The translations under genes and the position numbers were made by a program. The notes below the pieces were generated by a model. It did not search any database. It was not told where the DNA came from and worked only from the letters and a program-made list of their open reading frames with translations. Positions 1 to 38,400 of a stretch of DNA of 64,000 nucleotides are shown in pieces. Origin of the DNA: Clavelina lepadiformis (Eukaryota; Chordata; Ascidiacea; Aplousobranchia; Clavelinidae). Numbering within the stretch: position 1 is the stretch's first letter; every line of letters begins with the position of its first letter. Location of the stretch: NCBI RefSeq assembly GCF_947623445.1, contig NC_135245.1, positions 6,951,501-7,015,500 on the forward strand, given 5' to 3'.

Positions 1-1055
1 CGCCTATCTTTAAAACAAACAATTGCTATTTAAAGAAAAGTATAGCATAGGGCCATAAGCTATAATTCCAAAACTTCGTTTGGCAAGATAACAGTTACCG
101 TTTGACTTGCGTTTGACAGCGCGATACAGTAGAAACCTTTAGCGATCAAAATATAATGAAAGCATTCTTAAGCATAAACGATTTTAACCGTTTTTCAATC
201 TTTAGCTAATTTAGGAATTTTGTACAAACTCAGTATTACACTTATAGGTTATTAGCATTTTAACGTACAGTAGTGTACTACTAAACAATCCAATTTGCTT
301 TCAGAAACTAAATTGTAATTGAACCAAGCTTAAAAATTGGTATCAAAGATATAACATCGTCATATTGCATTGTCAATTATGTCGGTCATTTGTTAGTTTG
401 TTTTCCGATGACAGGGACCCCTGAAAACAAAATTTTGTGCATAGCATAAATTTAAGTCGTACAGTAGCCTATACAACAGAGTGGTGGCATCCCATTTATG
501 CTCAAAGCCTCTGATACAGAACAAACATTGTCATAACTCTGTTAATCTGCTCGCGTTTTTGTTTAAAAAGAAATAATTGTGTTAGGCGCACACAGCTTCT
601 ATTTTGTCATGTCATCATTGTCGTCAATGAGTAAGCGAATGCTCTGGTGGTGTTCGGGCCCAAACAAATTGTAATCGCATATCGAGTGTTTGTTTCCTTT
701 TTTGGTATGAGATGTTTTCATATCAATTTTCTATCAGCAAGAGAGACATAAACCGCCATCTGGCCAGGGTGCTTCTGCATCAGATTTATCGTCGTACATT
801 TTACTGTACTCAATAGAGAACCCTCTATTACTCAGAAAACGTTGGGATAGTGATGTAATGTAGACACTGAGTATAATTGTTGAGGACCGGGAAGGAGCAC
901 AGAACTGCATTTAAGCAGTCGTAGGCAAGCAGTTAATGACAGTGTGCTGTAGTTGTTTGGTTTATGTTAGTTTGATATTGATTATTTTTGTAACTATATT
1001 TTATGTTTAATCACATCCATATGATAAAAGCAATGTCATATAGACCTGGGACAGT
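1..1055. other. upstream intergenic region, no gene seen
   Basis: AT-rich sequence with no open frame resembling a known protein and no recognisable RNA gene. The last few hundred bases should hold the promoter and 5' UTR of the GH1 gene that starts at 1056. I see no clear TATA box or other site that I could defend. Confidence 0.5.
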
Positions 1056-24288
<23,233 letters not shown>

Positions 24289-25251
24289 AACTGTGATTAC
24301 ACATTTTTGTTGTGTGTTTGCTTGTCCAGCACTGACAAAACACATTTATGACCTGTAGGTGACAACGTTTACGTCCATTAATTTTGAACTATGATGCTCA
24401 TTTTATGCCAACACTACCAATTATTACACGATCGGAAACCAACGCATTTCGATGCAAAATTCATCTGGTCAACTAACTCGAGTCATTTTCTTTTCGAGTA
24501 TCAAGTCGAGTCGAGTCATTTGATAAAAAACATTCCAGTCTAGTCATTTCAATTCAAACCAAGCCTTATACAGAAAGAAATAACATCGTTTCCCTTCAAC
24601 AAGAAACGTTCAAAAATTTTAAAATTGCCTTTGTGTTGCTGCCCCCAATACACGTTCGTACAGACAAGCAAACTTCATTTTGAATCACCCTGAAGTGTGT
24701 TTAGACAAAAAACAAAAAATCCTTTTACCTCTGAAATGCCGTTTTTTTCATGCTGAAACGTTATCTGAAACGTTATCAGTCAAGACAAATCTTGAAATAT
24801 TTACTGAAATCCAGTCTAGAATGTAAATTTTTAGAAAGAGACTCAAGCCAAGCCTCTGCAAAGAATAACTCAAGTGAAGACACTAATTTCAGTCATTCCA
24901 GCTCTGTATTATACGCGTTCTGTATATAATGAGTTTGTTTACAAAGCTACATAACATACATGAAGAAGTAATGCGAGTGAAAAATCATAAAATCGTTGCG
25001 TTATACAAAAAAAGGTAGGCCGACGTCTAAAAGCGTTGAAAGCTTGATAATCCCTGAGAACGGATGGCTGCATTTTGGCAAGGTATGCCTGATGATGGGC
25101 ATGAGTATTCGCTTCACTCGTTTTCTTTTGCACACGATAAAAAAAGACAGACAACAGACCAAAACAAGCGAAATTCTAAAGTATCTACATTTTCCCTATA
25201 CATGCAAAGGTCGTTGTAAAATAATTATGGCGTAATTATCCAGCAAATGAT
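24289..25251. other. intergenic region between convergent genes
   Basis: Convergent ends: the 3' side of the GH1 gene (plus) and the 3' side of the nuclear receptor gene (minus). AT-rich, with a short patch of repeated CGAGT words around 24478-24520. No coding similarity seen. Confidence 0.5.
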
Positions 25252-27837
<2,586 letters not shown>

Positions 27838-29627
27838 TTCCAAGATTTGTTTTACTTACGAACCACTGTATCGATCATATTTGGCTGTTAATACGTTTCA
27901 TTTTCTATCGATAAAACCACTTCAAGTTATACAAAAAACGATGCAATTAAACCTGCCGCTAGGCTAATTCGAACGTGATCTGTTTAAACACGACTTCATG
28001 ATCAAACAATCTGCGATATTTTCATGTAGTTTTCCCTTTGTAACCTCACAGAATGTACCAGGATGCTTGCATCTGCTTACACAACAAACTTTTTCTCGTT
28101 TCCATTAAATTTCTAAATTCTAGCGCGGCCTGATAGTTCTTTTGTCTGCGTCCTGAAAACCGTATTTTTTTGCTGAGTGTAATACCCCACTTACCTAGAT
28201 AGATCGGCCATAGACGTTTTGATAAAATCAGGAGTTCACAAATTCGAGGTCCTTGTAATCTAATATGGCTAAACTCCTGTTGCGTTAATTCATACGTAGA
28301 TAAAAAGTGCAAGGATAGACCAATAATATAATACATACGCTGGAATTCTGACATTCGTCCAAGTATTTGTTCAAATGTATCATTTTGCCCAAAAGCAGGT
28401 TTATCGTCTTATGCAACAGAATATTTTAAGGTACAAAAACGGCGTTGCTGTTAAGATTTTAGTTTGCTTGTAAAATTTATTATGATAGAAAACTTTGTTA
28501 CCCGTTACATGCATATATCTAACGAAAATTTAATGTAAGGTATTTCTATAAACAAATAAGGGTTCCTAGAAGAATAAACAAAATAAATATGTTTGTTTTG
28601 CTCAGTCAATGTTCAGGTGCAACCAGGCTGGGCCGGTACCGATGCTTGACGACAACCTTTTTATCGGGCTTTCGATCTTTTGGACTCGTTTGACACAGTT
28701 CGATTGACCTGAATAACATTAAGTTTGATGTGTGTTCAGGAACTGTCTTGGACGAACGGTGAGTTAAATTACACTTACGTCAACTACTTTAAACTAACAA
28801 ACAAACACTTGAAAAAGATACATGATTGCACTTCTTTTTCCTAAAGTGTTTTCGTTTTGTTTTAAAGTCAAGTAAATTTACACGTTTTTACTTATCATTC
28901 TTTTTAGCTGTAAAAAAATCAAACTTAAATTTTCTTAAATGTTGATGTTAATAATTTAATCTGAAATATACAGTTGAAAATCATCTTTGTAAACAATTTT
29001 TATGCATTTGTAGTACATTCATTGGATTGAACGTTATATTGCGATGACGCAACTTGTTATATTCGTAATGCGAAGTCCAACCGAGATTTAGAACGTTGTA
29101 TTGCTCGAGGCAAACCGTTATTTTTTCAGTGTGACTACATCGCATGACTTTTGTTGTCTGAGCAGTTGTAAACGGGGAACAGACAACCGTATTTTTTACG
29201 GTGACAGTTTTCGTGACAGAATTTCATCGAACAGCAAGAAAATGCTACTTTGTGGACACGCGGATTTAAAGAAGTATAATTTTCACTGTTTATACCTACT
29301 GTTATGTGTGCTTCGAATCGATAACGACCTATTGATGTCTCTCTATAAATGGAGTAAAGCCTCCATTAAATCATGATTTTTGAGAATGGTAAATAGGTAA
29401 ACGGCAGACCGATAACCATGTCATGGAACATGCTTTTTACGAACTTAGGCTGTTTGTACGATACAGTAAAGCAAGTATGGAAGGTCGGTTACCGCAAAAA
29501 CAAGTCAAATTTAAGAAATATTAGAGAAAATCAGAGTCGTGTGTAAACTAATGTGTAAAAGTTAGAGGTTAGATTTTACAAGTAATATACACATTCAGTT
29601 AACCCCGTCATTTAAAAAAAATTCCAG
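27838..29627. other. intergenic region between divergent genes, with a probable 5' UTR exon
   Basis: It separates the nuclear receptor (minus) from the glucuronyltransferase (plus), so it should contain both promoters. A strong donor (GAACG|GTGAGT) ends at 28758, and the next gene's ATG at 29628 sits directly behind an acceptor (AAATTCCAG). This suggests an untranslated first exon ending at 28758. A 102-codon open frame on the minus strand (28354-28046) shows no family similarity and is not called. Confidence 0.45.
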
Positions 29628-32600
29628 ATGTCAAGGACAAGAAAGGCGGGATTCATCATCTGCTTTCTCATCGGATCTCAGCTAGTTCGCTTTTGCCTCG
29701 AAAACATGTTTCTTTACGAAGCGACAAGTGAAGACACAATAAAACCAGGCAAAGCGGAAAGAGTTTTGCCGGCGGCGTCAGAGTACACACAAGGCAGTCG
29801 TTACGGTATTCATTACTTTTACAAATCCGAGGGCTTCGGAAATGAGAACTGGAATCCATACGATGTTACATTAGTCTTGCATGGAAGTGTCGATCGGCTT
29901 CACCGGCTTATAGAGATTACCCGAGTATGGCGCGGCCCTATTTCAATGTCAGTATTTGCACCAGCTCAAGACGCAAGCTTCTTAGACGACGCAATCGACG
30001 GCTTGAGGCTGTGCTGGACATCCATACGAAAAACCACTTCGTTCCATATAGTGTACCCAACAACGGCTAAAGGAAACACGTCCAATATCGGTTCTTTCGT
30101 GTATCTTTCATGCAAAGACATTATAAGGCGTTTGAGACGAAAAGTGAAAACTGACGCGGCCGAAAAGTCGATTCCCTATCCACATAACGTCATGCGTAAC
30201 GTCGCACATAAAGGAGTGATCACCAGTCACGTCCTGCATATCGATGCCGATCTGAAACCAACTGGACACCTTCGCGATCGTTTGCTAGAGTTTTTGAAGT
30301 TGAGAACCCAAACAAACAACCAATATCAGGCACGGTAAGTGAAATTCTTTCATGCTATGATGTCTATGTACGTACAGAATGCAGATTGCAGAATCGCTGT
30401 TGTCTAACGAATGTTTTTGTAAATTTCTTTTCCACATTAACTATCGATGATTTAACATTTCTTGTAAGAGTTTTGAGAAATGCAGGAAAAACTGGTGAAT
30501 AATAACCCAAGGGGTACAAATGATCATTATATTTTAAAGTATTTTGGACACAACTATACAGCTATTGCCTACTACTAAAACTGTATACTGTATTACTGTA
30601 TTTACAACTATTGCCCAAAGCCTAGAACCTTTCTAACATCTTCCAAACATCCTTATAAACGGGGTAACTGTAACAATAACTACATTATAAGTGATGCGCT
30701 TACCTTACATAAAACGCCCAAGGTAATCAATACGAACACTGTCGATTTGGAGTGAAGAAATTAGAAGGAAAGAATTCTACAACCCTCGTAAAATCGTGTA
30801 TTTTTGAATATACAATTAGTATACGGTAGTGTTTGTAGTTTAGGGTTGGTGTTTCTATGGGTGTAACTTTTTTTTGTCCTGCCAAGTATTTGAGTATTTC
30901 TTCTAAACGGGTTTCACTAGAAGTTTAAATGAAAACGACAATAAAATTACCGCATTTTTGACTTTCGTTTATGAAGTATCTTGCAGCGTGTTTTCTTTAA
31001 AAGTGAATGTTGAACTAATAGCGAGATTACATTTGGGGTTTTGGACTGTAGGTAAAGTTTCAAAGATATGAAATTCATGTTTGAGGTATATAGTTGTGCG
31101 CGTCTCATCTTGCTTTATTAAAGTCCACTTTTATGGTGTTGCCAGCCAATGCGCAAAGGTTAAAAAGTGGTTTATCCATTCTTCAAGAAATAATGATAGA
31201 ATGTAATAACAAAAATGCGACCAATCCTTGGGTTCATTCTTAATCGTTTCATCAAAATAATCGAAACGCGCACGTTGTAAGCATTCCTACCACACAGTTG
31301 TGGTAATTCTTTAAATATCTTTATACACAGTACTCTATATATCTGTTTGTATAGCGCGATTATTACGTTTGCCGACCCAGTTTATTCAATTTCGAATGTT
31401 ACAGCGTTGGGTGGTGGCAGTTTGGGCTGCAGGGTAGATTTGCTGTATCGATGGCTACAAGATTGGACAGTTTTTACGTACTACTTTCAGGAAACAAACA
31501 CTCATTAGTGACATATAGCTCTGTTTTTTATGACTTTTTATTAAGTTTATTCATTATGCCTTACCTCATGGGTTGTTCCACTGCACTCCACTTGTGGGGC
31601 AGTGGGACAAACACTTTCTGTGTGAATCGTTACAATAGAATTATTTTTGAAGTTTTATCTGGCTGGTTTTGAAATGAATAGTCATAAATTTCAGCTGGAT
31701 GGAGTTTTTAACTCAACCGCTTGATTGAATTACGTAATTTTTCTTCTATTGTGTTTCACTTTCACCTGTGCATCACTTAGCTGCTAAGCTGTTCGTTATT
31801 AAAACCTAGACATCATACCACTCGTTGCTATTAGACCAGTTTCTCTGATCCTTATAGTTTTGAATGAAATCACGTGACGAACTTATCAAGAGTTTTGTCG
31901 AATTTGCAGCCAGAAAGACTTGTACATTCTACCTGTGTTTGAAGTTCGCCATGAAGCCGGTCCCATACGTAACAAAACAGATTTATTTTCAGCTTTTGAG
32001 AAAAGGCAAGCGAGGCCTTACATGCAGGTAACGTGTTACAAGTTTTACGTACAACAGCTGTGTTGCGTATAGTTGATCATTTTCTGTTACCGCTCTGCTT
32101 AATTGGTTGCATTTCAGGAACTTTGCCCCCAGTGCCATAAAGCAACCAACCACGAGCTTTGGTTTCGATCCTCATCAAGCACAAACATTACTGCGTTGCA
32201 TACGTCGTATACTGTTAGGAATATAAGAGAGTGGGAGCCGTACTTTGTCTCCGTTCGAAAGCGACCGCATTTGGACGAAAGGATTACGTCATACGGCCAT
32301 GACAGACTCGTGCATGTGAGAGCCTGAAGTAGAACTACTGTTCTGCAGAGTGCAGATGGTGTGAATAGTTTACACGTGGTTATTACGTTAGCTGGTGTTC
32401 AAATTTAGCAAGGTTTAGCTAATTTTATCATCAGCATATGTTTATAGATGTGCGAATTACAAGCTAACGGCTTCAAATTTCACGTTTTAAGCGACGAATT
32501 CTTGCTTCACCACGGATACAGAAACAAAGCAACCATGTCCCAGAACGAAAGAAGCAGAAAAGAACAAAGAACAAACTTTTATAGCAAATTTATTAAAGTA

Positions 32601-32651
32601 TTAGGAAAATATAATTACGTTGGTAGTAAGTACAGCAAATGCTACCACTGA
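29628..32651 (+). CDS. B4GAT1: beta-1,4-glucuronyltransferase 1-like glycosyltransferase (GT49)
   Basis: Four coding exons (29628-30334, 31910-32027, 32118-32315, 32448-32651) join in phase to 408 residues, close to human B4GAT1 (about 415). An N-terminal signal anchor (GFIICFLIGSQLVRFCLE) predicts a type II Golgi protein. The GT49 core includes YPHNVMRNVAHKG and HVLHIDADLKP with the metal-binding D-x-D at D206/D208. The C-terminal part has LYILPVFEVRHEAG and ANGFKFHVLSDEFLLHHGY, as in B4GAT1 and the second domain of LARGE. Known role: B4GAT1 adds the priming glucuronic acid from which LARGE extends matriglycan on alpha-dystroglycan. Exon 3 could read through to a TGA nine bases past its CAT|GTGAGA donor, but the spliced form restores the conserved C-terminus. 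ATTAAA at 32691 may be the poly(A) signal. A LARGE-only origin is less likely because no GT8 domain precedes it. Confidence 0.8.
30335..31909 (+). other. large intron of the glucuronyltransferase gene
   Basis: This 1,575-bp intron opens with GTAAGT and closes with TTTGCAG. Open frames inside it (for example 31451-31672) show no family similarity. No repeat with clear ends was found. Confidence 0.6.
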
Positions 32652-34174
32652 CATGCGAAACCGTTCTTCAGCTGCACACAATTTTCAATCATTAAAAATA
32701 TATCTACCTGGTTGTTTATTCATTTTTATTTATCACCATTGCACGTGTTAACCCAATTCATTTGCTCGCACCAAGATCTTTGTGAAGCGGCTGCAAGCCC
32801 TCGAACAATGCCAACGTTTGCCGTATATGAATGACGAAATTATGACCGGTTTTCATTTGATCATCAGGTGGCGCACTTGAATAGGAATTTTGACGAATTT
32901 GGGCCCCATCTTTCTCTGGAAATAAGTCACAGTGTGTATTTCTGAAAACTTAATTGGATGGATACAAACTTAAGCTATAACGCTTCGCATGCTTTTGACA
33001 GTTTATGAGCATCCTTTTAAGTTATAAGAATAAAAATATATAGTGGTATCTTTCTTCTACCTAAGTTTAATTCGCCTAAACTTTAAACTTCAACAACAGA
33101 TGAACATGGAAAGGCGTCTGTGGGAAGCTTTTTCGCTAAACTTCAGCTTTCTGGCTGATTGTTAGGTCAAAGTGTTTACAGGCTTTTATTTTCTTTTAAC
33201 CACTTATTTAAAAAAAAACGGTTTTATAAGAATACAGGTTTACCTTTAGTTGGTATATTTAGGTCTTACTTTTAATTTATCTCTTGAGCAGCTAATAACA
33301 TTCTTTCAACATTCCGTGACGAGGTTAGGTGCGTAATTAAGCATTTTGTGCGTGTCCCGTGCTAATTCTGTTATTTCATATGTAACATCGCATTAATTAT
33401 CTTTCTTTAAAAGTTGCTTGTGGCGTTAATAATTTTAACGTTTTTAGTTTGGTATTTTAAATTTTTTTATCGTACTATATGATCATACAGAGTGTTATAA
33501 ATTCGATTTTAAATTCATAAATTCTATTATTGACAAATTCAAATTCATAAAAGTGATGATTTTAAAAGTGTGAGTATGCCCATGCACACTATCTATAGAG
33601 AATTAGGCGCCTATACCGCCGAAGTCCTAACACACCACTTGTGAACTAATCGAGCTCATTTGCACTGATTTGTATACTTTTGATATGAAATTTAAATATA
33701 AAAACATTGTGTAATTACAGTTTTATTTCATCTGCATTCTGTCGGTAGGTTCAAAAGTAATTTGCACGTTTTGTCCATGTATAGCTGCCAAATCGGGAAT
33801 TCCTTATGAAATGCAAATCGAGAAACGACATATTGGGACTTTCCAATTGCAAATAACCAACTGACATTGGCTATCCCCAACTTTGAAGCAACATCTGTAT
33901 GTAATTTAGCTTAATAAGACATGTGCGGAGTTATGACACACAGCAAAAGCTTCAGAGCTGATTTCTAGTTTTTCGTGATTTTTTTCACGTCTGTGTTTGA
34001 TGGATTTGTGACGATAATAGCCTAAAGACATTTCTGAGAAGCAAAAAAAAGTAAAATTAACGCTCGAAAGGTTGTCAAGCCAAGTAATGTAAACGGCATA
34101 AAACAGAAAAGCTATGAATGCATTAGTAATTGAGTAAGACATTATTTGTGTGTCAGACAAATTAAAGTAGGCAA
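32652..34174. other. intergenic region, no gene seen
   Basis: AT-rich spacer between the glucuronyltransferase and the mosaic protease, both on the plus strand. It should hold the former's 3' UTR (ATTAAA at 32691-32696) and the latter's promoter. I found no supported coding frame or repeat element. Confidence 0.5.
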
Positions 34175-35472
34175 ATGATGTTGTGGGCTGTTGTTGTACT
34201 CGCGTTTTTAAGTATCGAGTCTTGCATAGGACTTGGTAAGTTTGCGTGAGTATATCAATAATTAAGTTCTCTATTGATAAAAATATTCAATGATAAACGA
34301 TAGTTTACTTACATTGAGATAACATTTGCTGGTAAGCAAGCGCTTAACTAACGATAACGTTTACGGAATGAAGAAAGACAAATTGCATTATAGACAAGAA
34401 ATGCAGTCAAGAGGGTGAACGTTGCAAACTTCCCTTTAGTTTTGATGGGAAGGCCTCGACTGAGTGCGTGAGCCTTGACGGCTCTTCAAGACTGGTTTGC
34501 CCGGTGAAGTTTTATGCAAGTGGAAGCATTTCAATCAAGTCATGTGTACAATGCGCAGGTGATGATATAGTGGAATGCAATGTAATGAAATGCAATGATA
34601 GCAATTTTCCAATATCTCGTAGTGCTGTATTCTGAAATATTTTTCGAACTGAATGAAATGCGGCGCGATTGGTACTTGGTACTCTAAGCGCTTTAATTTA
34701 GTTGTGATTTGAAATATGATTAACCTAAAGAGTTTTTCGTTTGCGATACTTACAAACAAGTTTCAATAAATGATTCGCCAAGACTGAACTACCGTTATAA
34801 GGAACAATTAATTTCACACTGTCTAACAAAATATACATTCGTAACACCTTGTATGACTTCATGCAGGAGATCCATTGTGCTACATCAAGGCAGAACTGGG
34901 TATCCCGTTTACTATTGACTGTCCTACTTCCTGCTCCAGAGTAACCAGAAGGTTATGGGGTGGACCTTCTTACACAATCGATTCACACGTTTGCGCCGCT
35001 GCCATTCACGCTGGCACGATTGAAGGTAACAACACAACCGTTGTGCGTTGTTTGCTTGCTAATTGAAGAGCCTATGGCGGCTGTTAATACAACGTGTAAT
35101 ACAGACATTAGTTAAAAATGCGTAACTATCTTAGCATGTTTTTAAGGCTTTTTAAAAATAATCATCAAAAATGTTTTTAAATCTTATTGTCTATAATAGG
35201 CTTACTTGGGTAAATAAGGGGCCGAGTAAATAAAAGTATAGTGTTATGCATAATTGAAAAAAATGCCACGTTTGGGAAAGTTGGATTTTTTAAATAAATT
35301 ACAAAAGGACTCTTTACATATAGCATTCTATCATTTCACTTTACAGCATCAACAGGAGGGGCGGCAAATGTACGATTACTACCTTCCTCGTTTTTGCGCT
35401 TTCGAGGTTCTTCCAAGAACGGGGTGATATCTAAAACAAGAACAGTGACAGTAAAAGGCTTTCAACCCACAG
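34175..35472 (+). other. mosaic protease: signal peptide, FN2-like module and LCCL domain
   Basis: Exons 34175-34235, 34394-34558, 34867-35025 and 35347-35472, all phase 1. The first module has [18 protein letters not shown], the CxxPFxFxG pattern of fibronectin type II/kringle-like folds. The LCCL signature is clear: [29 protein letters not shown], then [10 protein letters not shown] and a hydrophobic close before FRGSSKNGV. Phase 1-1 exons are typical of shuffled extracellular modules. Confidence 0.8.
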
Positions 35473-38400
35473 GTGTAATGAACTGAAAAATTGCCTTAGA
35501 TGTATTGTTGCTGTAAATTAGAATTAGTTATAGGTCATGGTATAGTTTTTTGTGACATGTTTTGTTGTCGCGCTCCAACAGCTACTCTGCTCGATCGACC
35601 ACCCACCATTATCTATTCGGAACCCAGCAAAGTTCAAATCAAAGATTCAATCAGGTTTTTCATCATTAGTATTGCTATTGACATCTAAAGAGAAAATGAT
35701 CGATGTGATTAGCGAATGTTATTGATCATTAAATTATTTGGAACAGTTAAGTTCACTTTTGCGGCAAATGAAAACAGCCTCAGGTAAAAATATTCTGAAC
35801 CAGCGGCTGCTCCCGTGGTGCTAGTTACACTCCGATACCGACTGTATAACTGACTCGTGACTCACAGCATTCTGCGTAAACCTAAAATTACTTTGTAGAC
35901 GTTATGAATCGCTCACGTTAAAAAGTGGCTTCGAAAATATCATAGCTCTTGACGTGGACATAAGAAGAAGAGTTGTTTATCTTAGCGATTCAGTCCAACA
36001 TAACGTGTATAGGTTTGTGTTTGTTTGTTTATTTCTTGTGCATAACGTTTCCTCAATTTTTTCACTTATCATGGTAATTCAATTGAAGTAAGAAATTAAT
36101 ATACAAACAAATTTCACTGTTTCACTTCCCAGAGCAAGTCTAAGAGGAACATCGCTTTTGACTGACCCCGTCATTGTCCACGACGAAAGCAAGGTACGAT
36201 TTTCATATAGCAAAGGCAACCTTTTGTTTAGTTTTAGATGGCGTATGCAAAATGAAACTAACCCAAAATAGTAACTTTATGAAGTGCTTACGATACTTAA
36301 TTGGTTATAAATATAGATTAACCTCCCAGAAGGAATCGCCATAGATTGGTTGCATGAAAATCTTTACTGCATTGATGTTGGTCTTCCCGGTATCTTGGTC
36401 TCGAAACCTTCAGGAACACATCTAAAAACACTGATAAAACGAGAGCAAGATTACCTGCCTCGGGCAATTGCGCTAGATCCAATCAGCGGGTGTGGTAAAT
36501 TTGAAAGTAATTTTGCCTGCGGCATTTTCACTTCAATTATTGTAGTGTTGTCATATGTAGGATGGTTTTATTTTTGCAGATATATGTATATTAGCGACTG
36601 GGGAGATTCGCCAAAAATCGAAAGGTGTTTTATGTCGGAAGATAATTGTGTTGCTATTGTCACTCAAAATGTAACGTGGCCAAATGGATTGGCTTTCGGT
36701 AAGTTGTCCATTATATCACTATGAATTAAGCTGCTGAAATTCAGTAGCTCCTAATCAAGTGATCTGTAGACATGCAGGAGCAAAGGCTTTATTGGGTAGA
36801 TGGAAAATACCAAACGATTAGCTCTTGCCGAATCGATGGAAGTGACCGAAGAAACCTCGTCACTTCTAAAAAATATATAAACCACCCTTTTGGACTAGCA
36901 ATTTCCCGAAATAGAGGTGAAATAATGGTATTATGGCAAGTATGACATTTTACAACAAACATTAACCTGAATGCTTTTCTTATGAAGTGCAGTGCATATG
37001 AAGTTATCTTGTAAATTTATTTAGTGTTTTGGACCGACCGCGGTAAGCTAAGACTGCAAAGTGTAGATAAAACATCTGGAGTGAATCTGCATATTCTAGC
37101 GGCCGGTTTAGAAAGACCCTCTGGTGTCGTGACACTAGATCTTGAACAACAACCATTCCGTAAGCTGTACAGAATATGCAAGTCTTACCAATTACAGGAA
37201 ACTGTAATAAGCTAAAAAAGAATAGTCTATAACAAACTTATATGCACGATATTGGGTATATTTCTTTCAGCAACCAGTCGTTGTCTGCACAATACTTGCC
37301 ATCATTTATGCCTTGCCGCCCCTGGAGGATTTCGTTGTGAGTGTCCAAACGGGTTAGTGCCATTGATTGCTGACAGATCCCGTTGTGTTAATGAAACTGA
37401 AAATAGTTCTCTTCTGAACTTGATCACATTTGATGATTCTAACGTTACGCAATTGATGTACGATCCAACTGGAAGGTATGCATATACCTATTATGACTTT
37501 TATATATTCTCGACATATAATCTATTAGTACCTCACTTTATTCACTAAAAGTGATGAAAATTTTGTTTGAATTTCGATAACAGGTCGGCCAGTTCTATTC
37601 TAAAATAATTGTTTGTTTTTCATTTCATATTTACAGATCTTATACAAAATCTGTTCTTGCAGCATCACAAAACGACCCGAGAAGTGTTGTTTTAGATCCG
37701 CGTAATTTTTACATTTATTGGTCAAATATTGCTGAAAGGGTGATTAACAGGTATTTTTTGTAATTTTGAAGTTAACATTTTACCCAGCACCAATAGTCGA
37801 GTTTTTTGAAAACCTTCTCCAAAGATTTATCGCTTTCTGACTTTTTGTTTTCAGAAAACCTGTTTTAAAAGATGTTGAAGAAGGAACTGAAGTTGAAACA
37901 CTCATGCAGGGCTCAAGATTTTCCACCTTCTTACGACAGGCCAATGGCTTAGCAGTTGATTGGCTTCATGGCAATCTATTTTGGACTGACGGACAATTAA
38001 ATTCAGTTTATTTTATTGACATTGCAAGGAGCATCACTCTGTCGTTGAATCGTCGGCATTATATTCGTGTGATTAGTAGAAGTTCTTCATACCACCCTCA
38101 AGCAATTGCTTTAGATCCCGAAAATGGGTAAGAGTCTATTCTATAAAGCAAATACAACTTCTCACTAACTCATAAAGTAACGTATATTAATTGGTCATTA
38201 CAGGAAGATGGAAAGCATTAACGATTTTTTCATTATTTGTTTGTTTGTTTGTTTCTAATTACTTGAAACTTTTTTCAGGTTTATGTACATCAGTGACACA
38301 GGAGATCAGCCTAAAATTGAGAAGTGTTGGATGAATGGAGAATCTTGTACAAGTGTTGTCGAAAATAACATAGCTCTCCCTTATGGTGTCGCTGTGGGTA

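Noticed and set aside
28046-28354. 102-codon minus-strand frame as an upstream exon of the nuclear receptor
   Set aside because: The receptor's first coding exon at 27837-27750 already starts with an ATG preceded by an in-frame stop, and this frame has no nuclear receptor similarity.
31451-31672. 73-codon open frame between glucuronyltransferase exons
   Set aside because: No similarity to the family, located in an intron with good splice sites, and not needed for the frame.
35748-35779. possible extra exon of the first propeller ([10 protein letters not shown])
   Set aside because: It has a donor after it, but no acceptor gives the required phase. The direct join of the exons ending at 35654 and starting at 35899 is in phase and fits the blade length.
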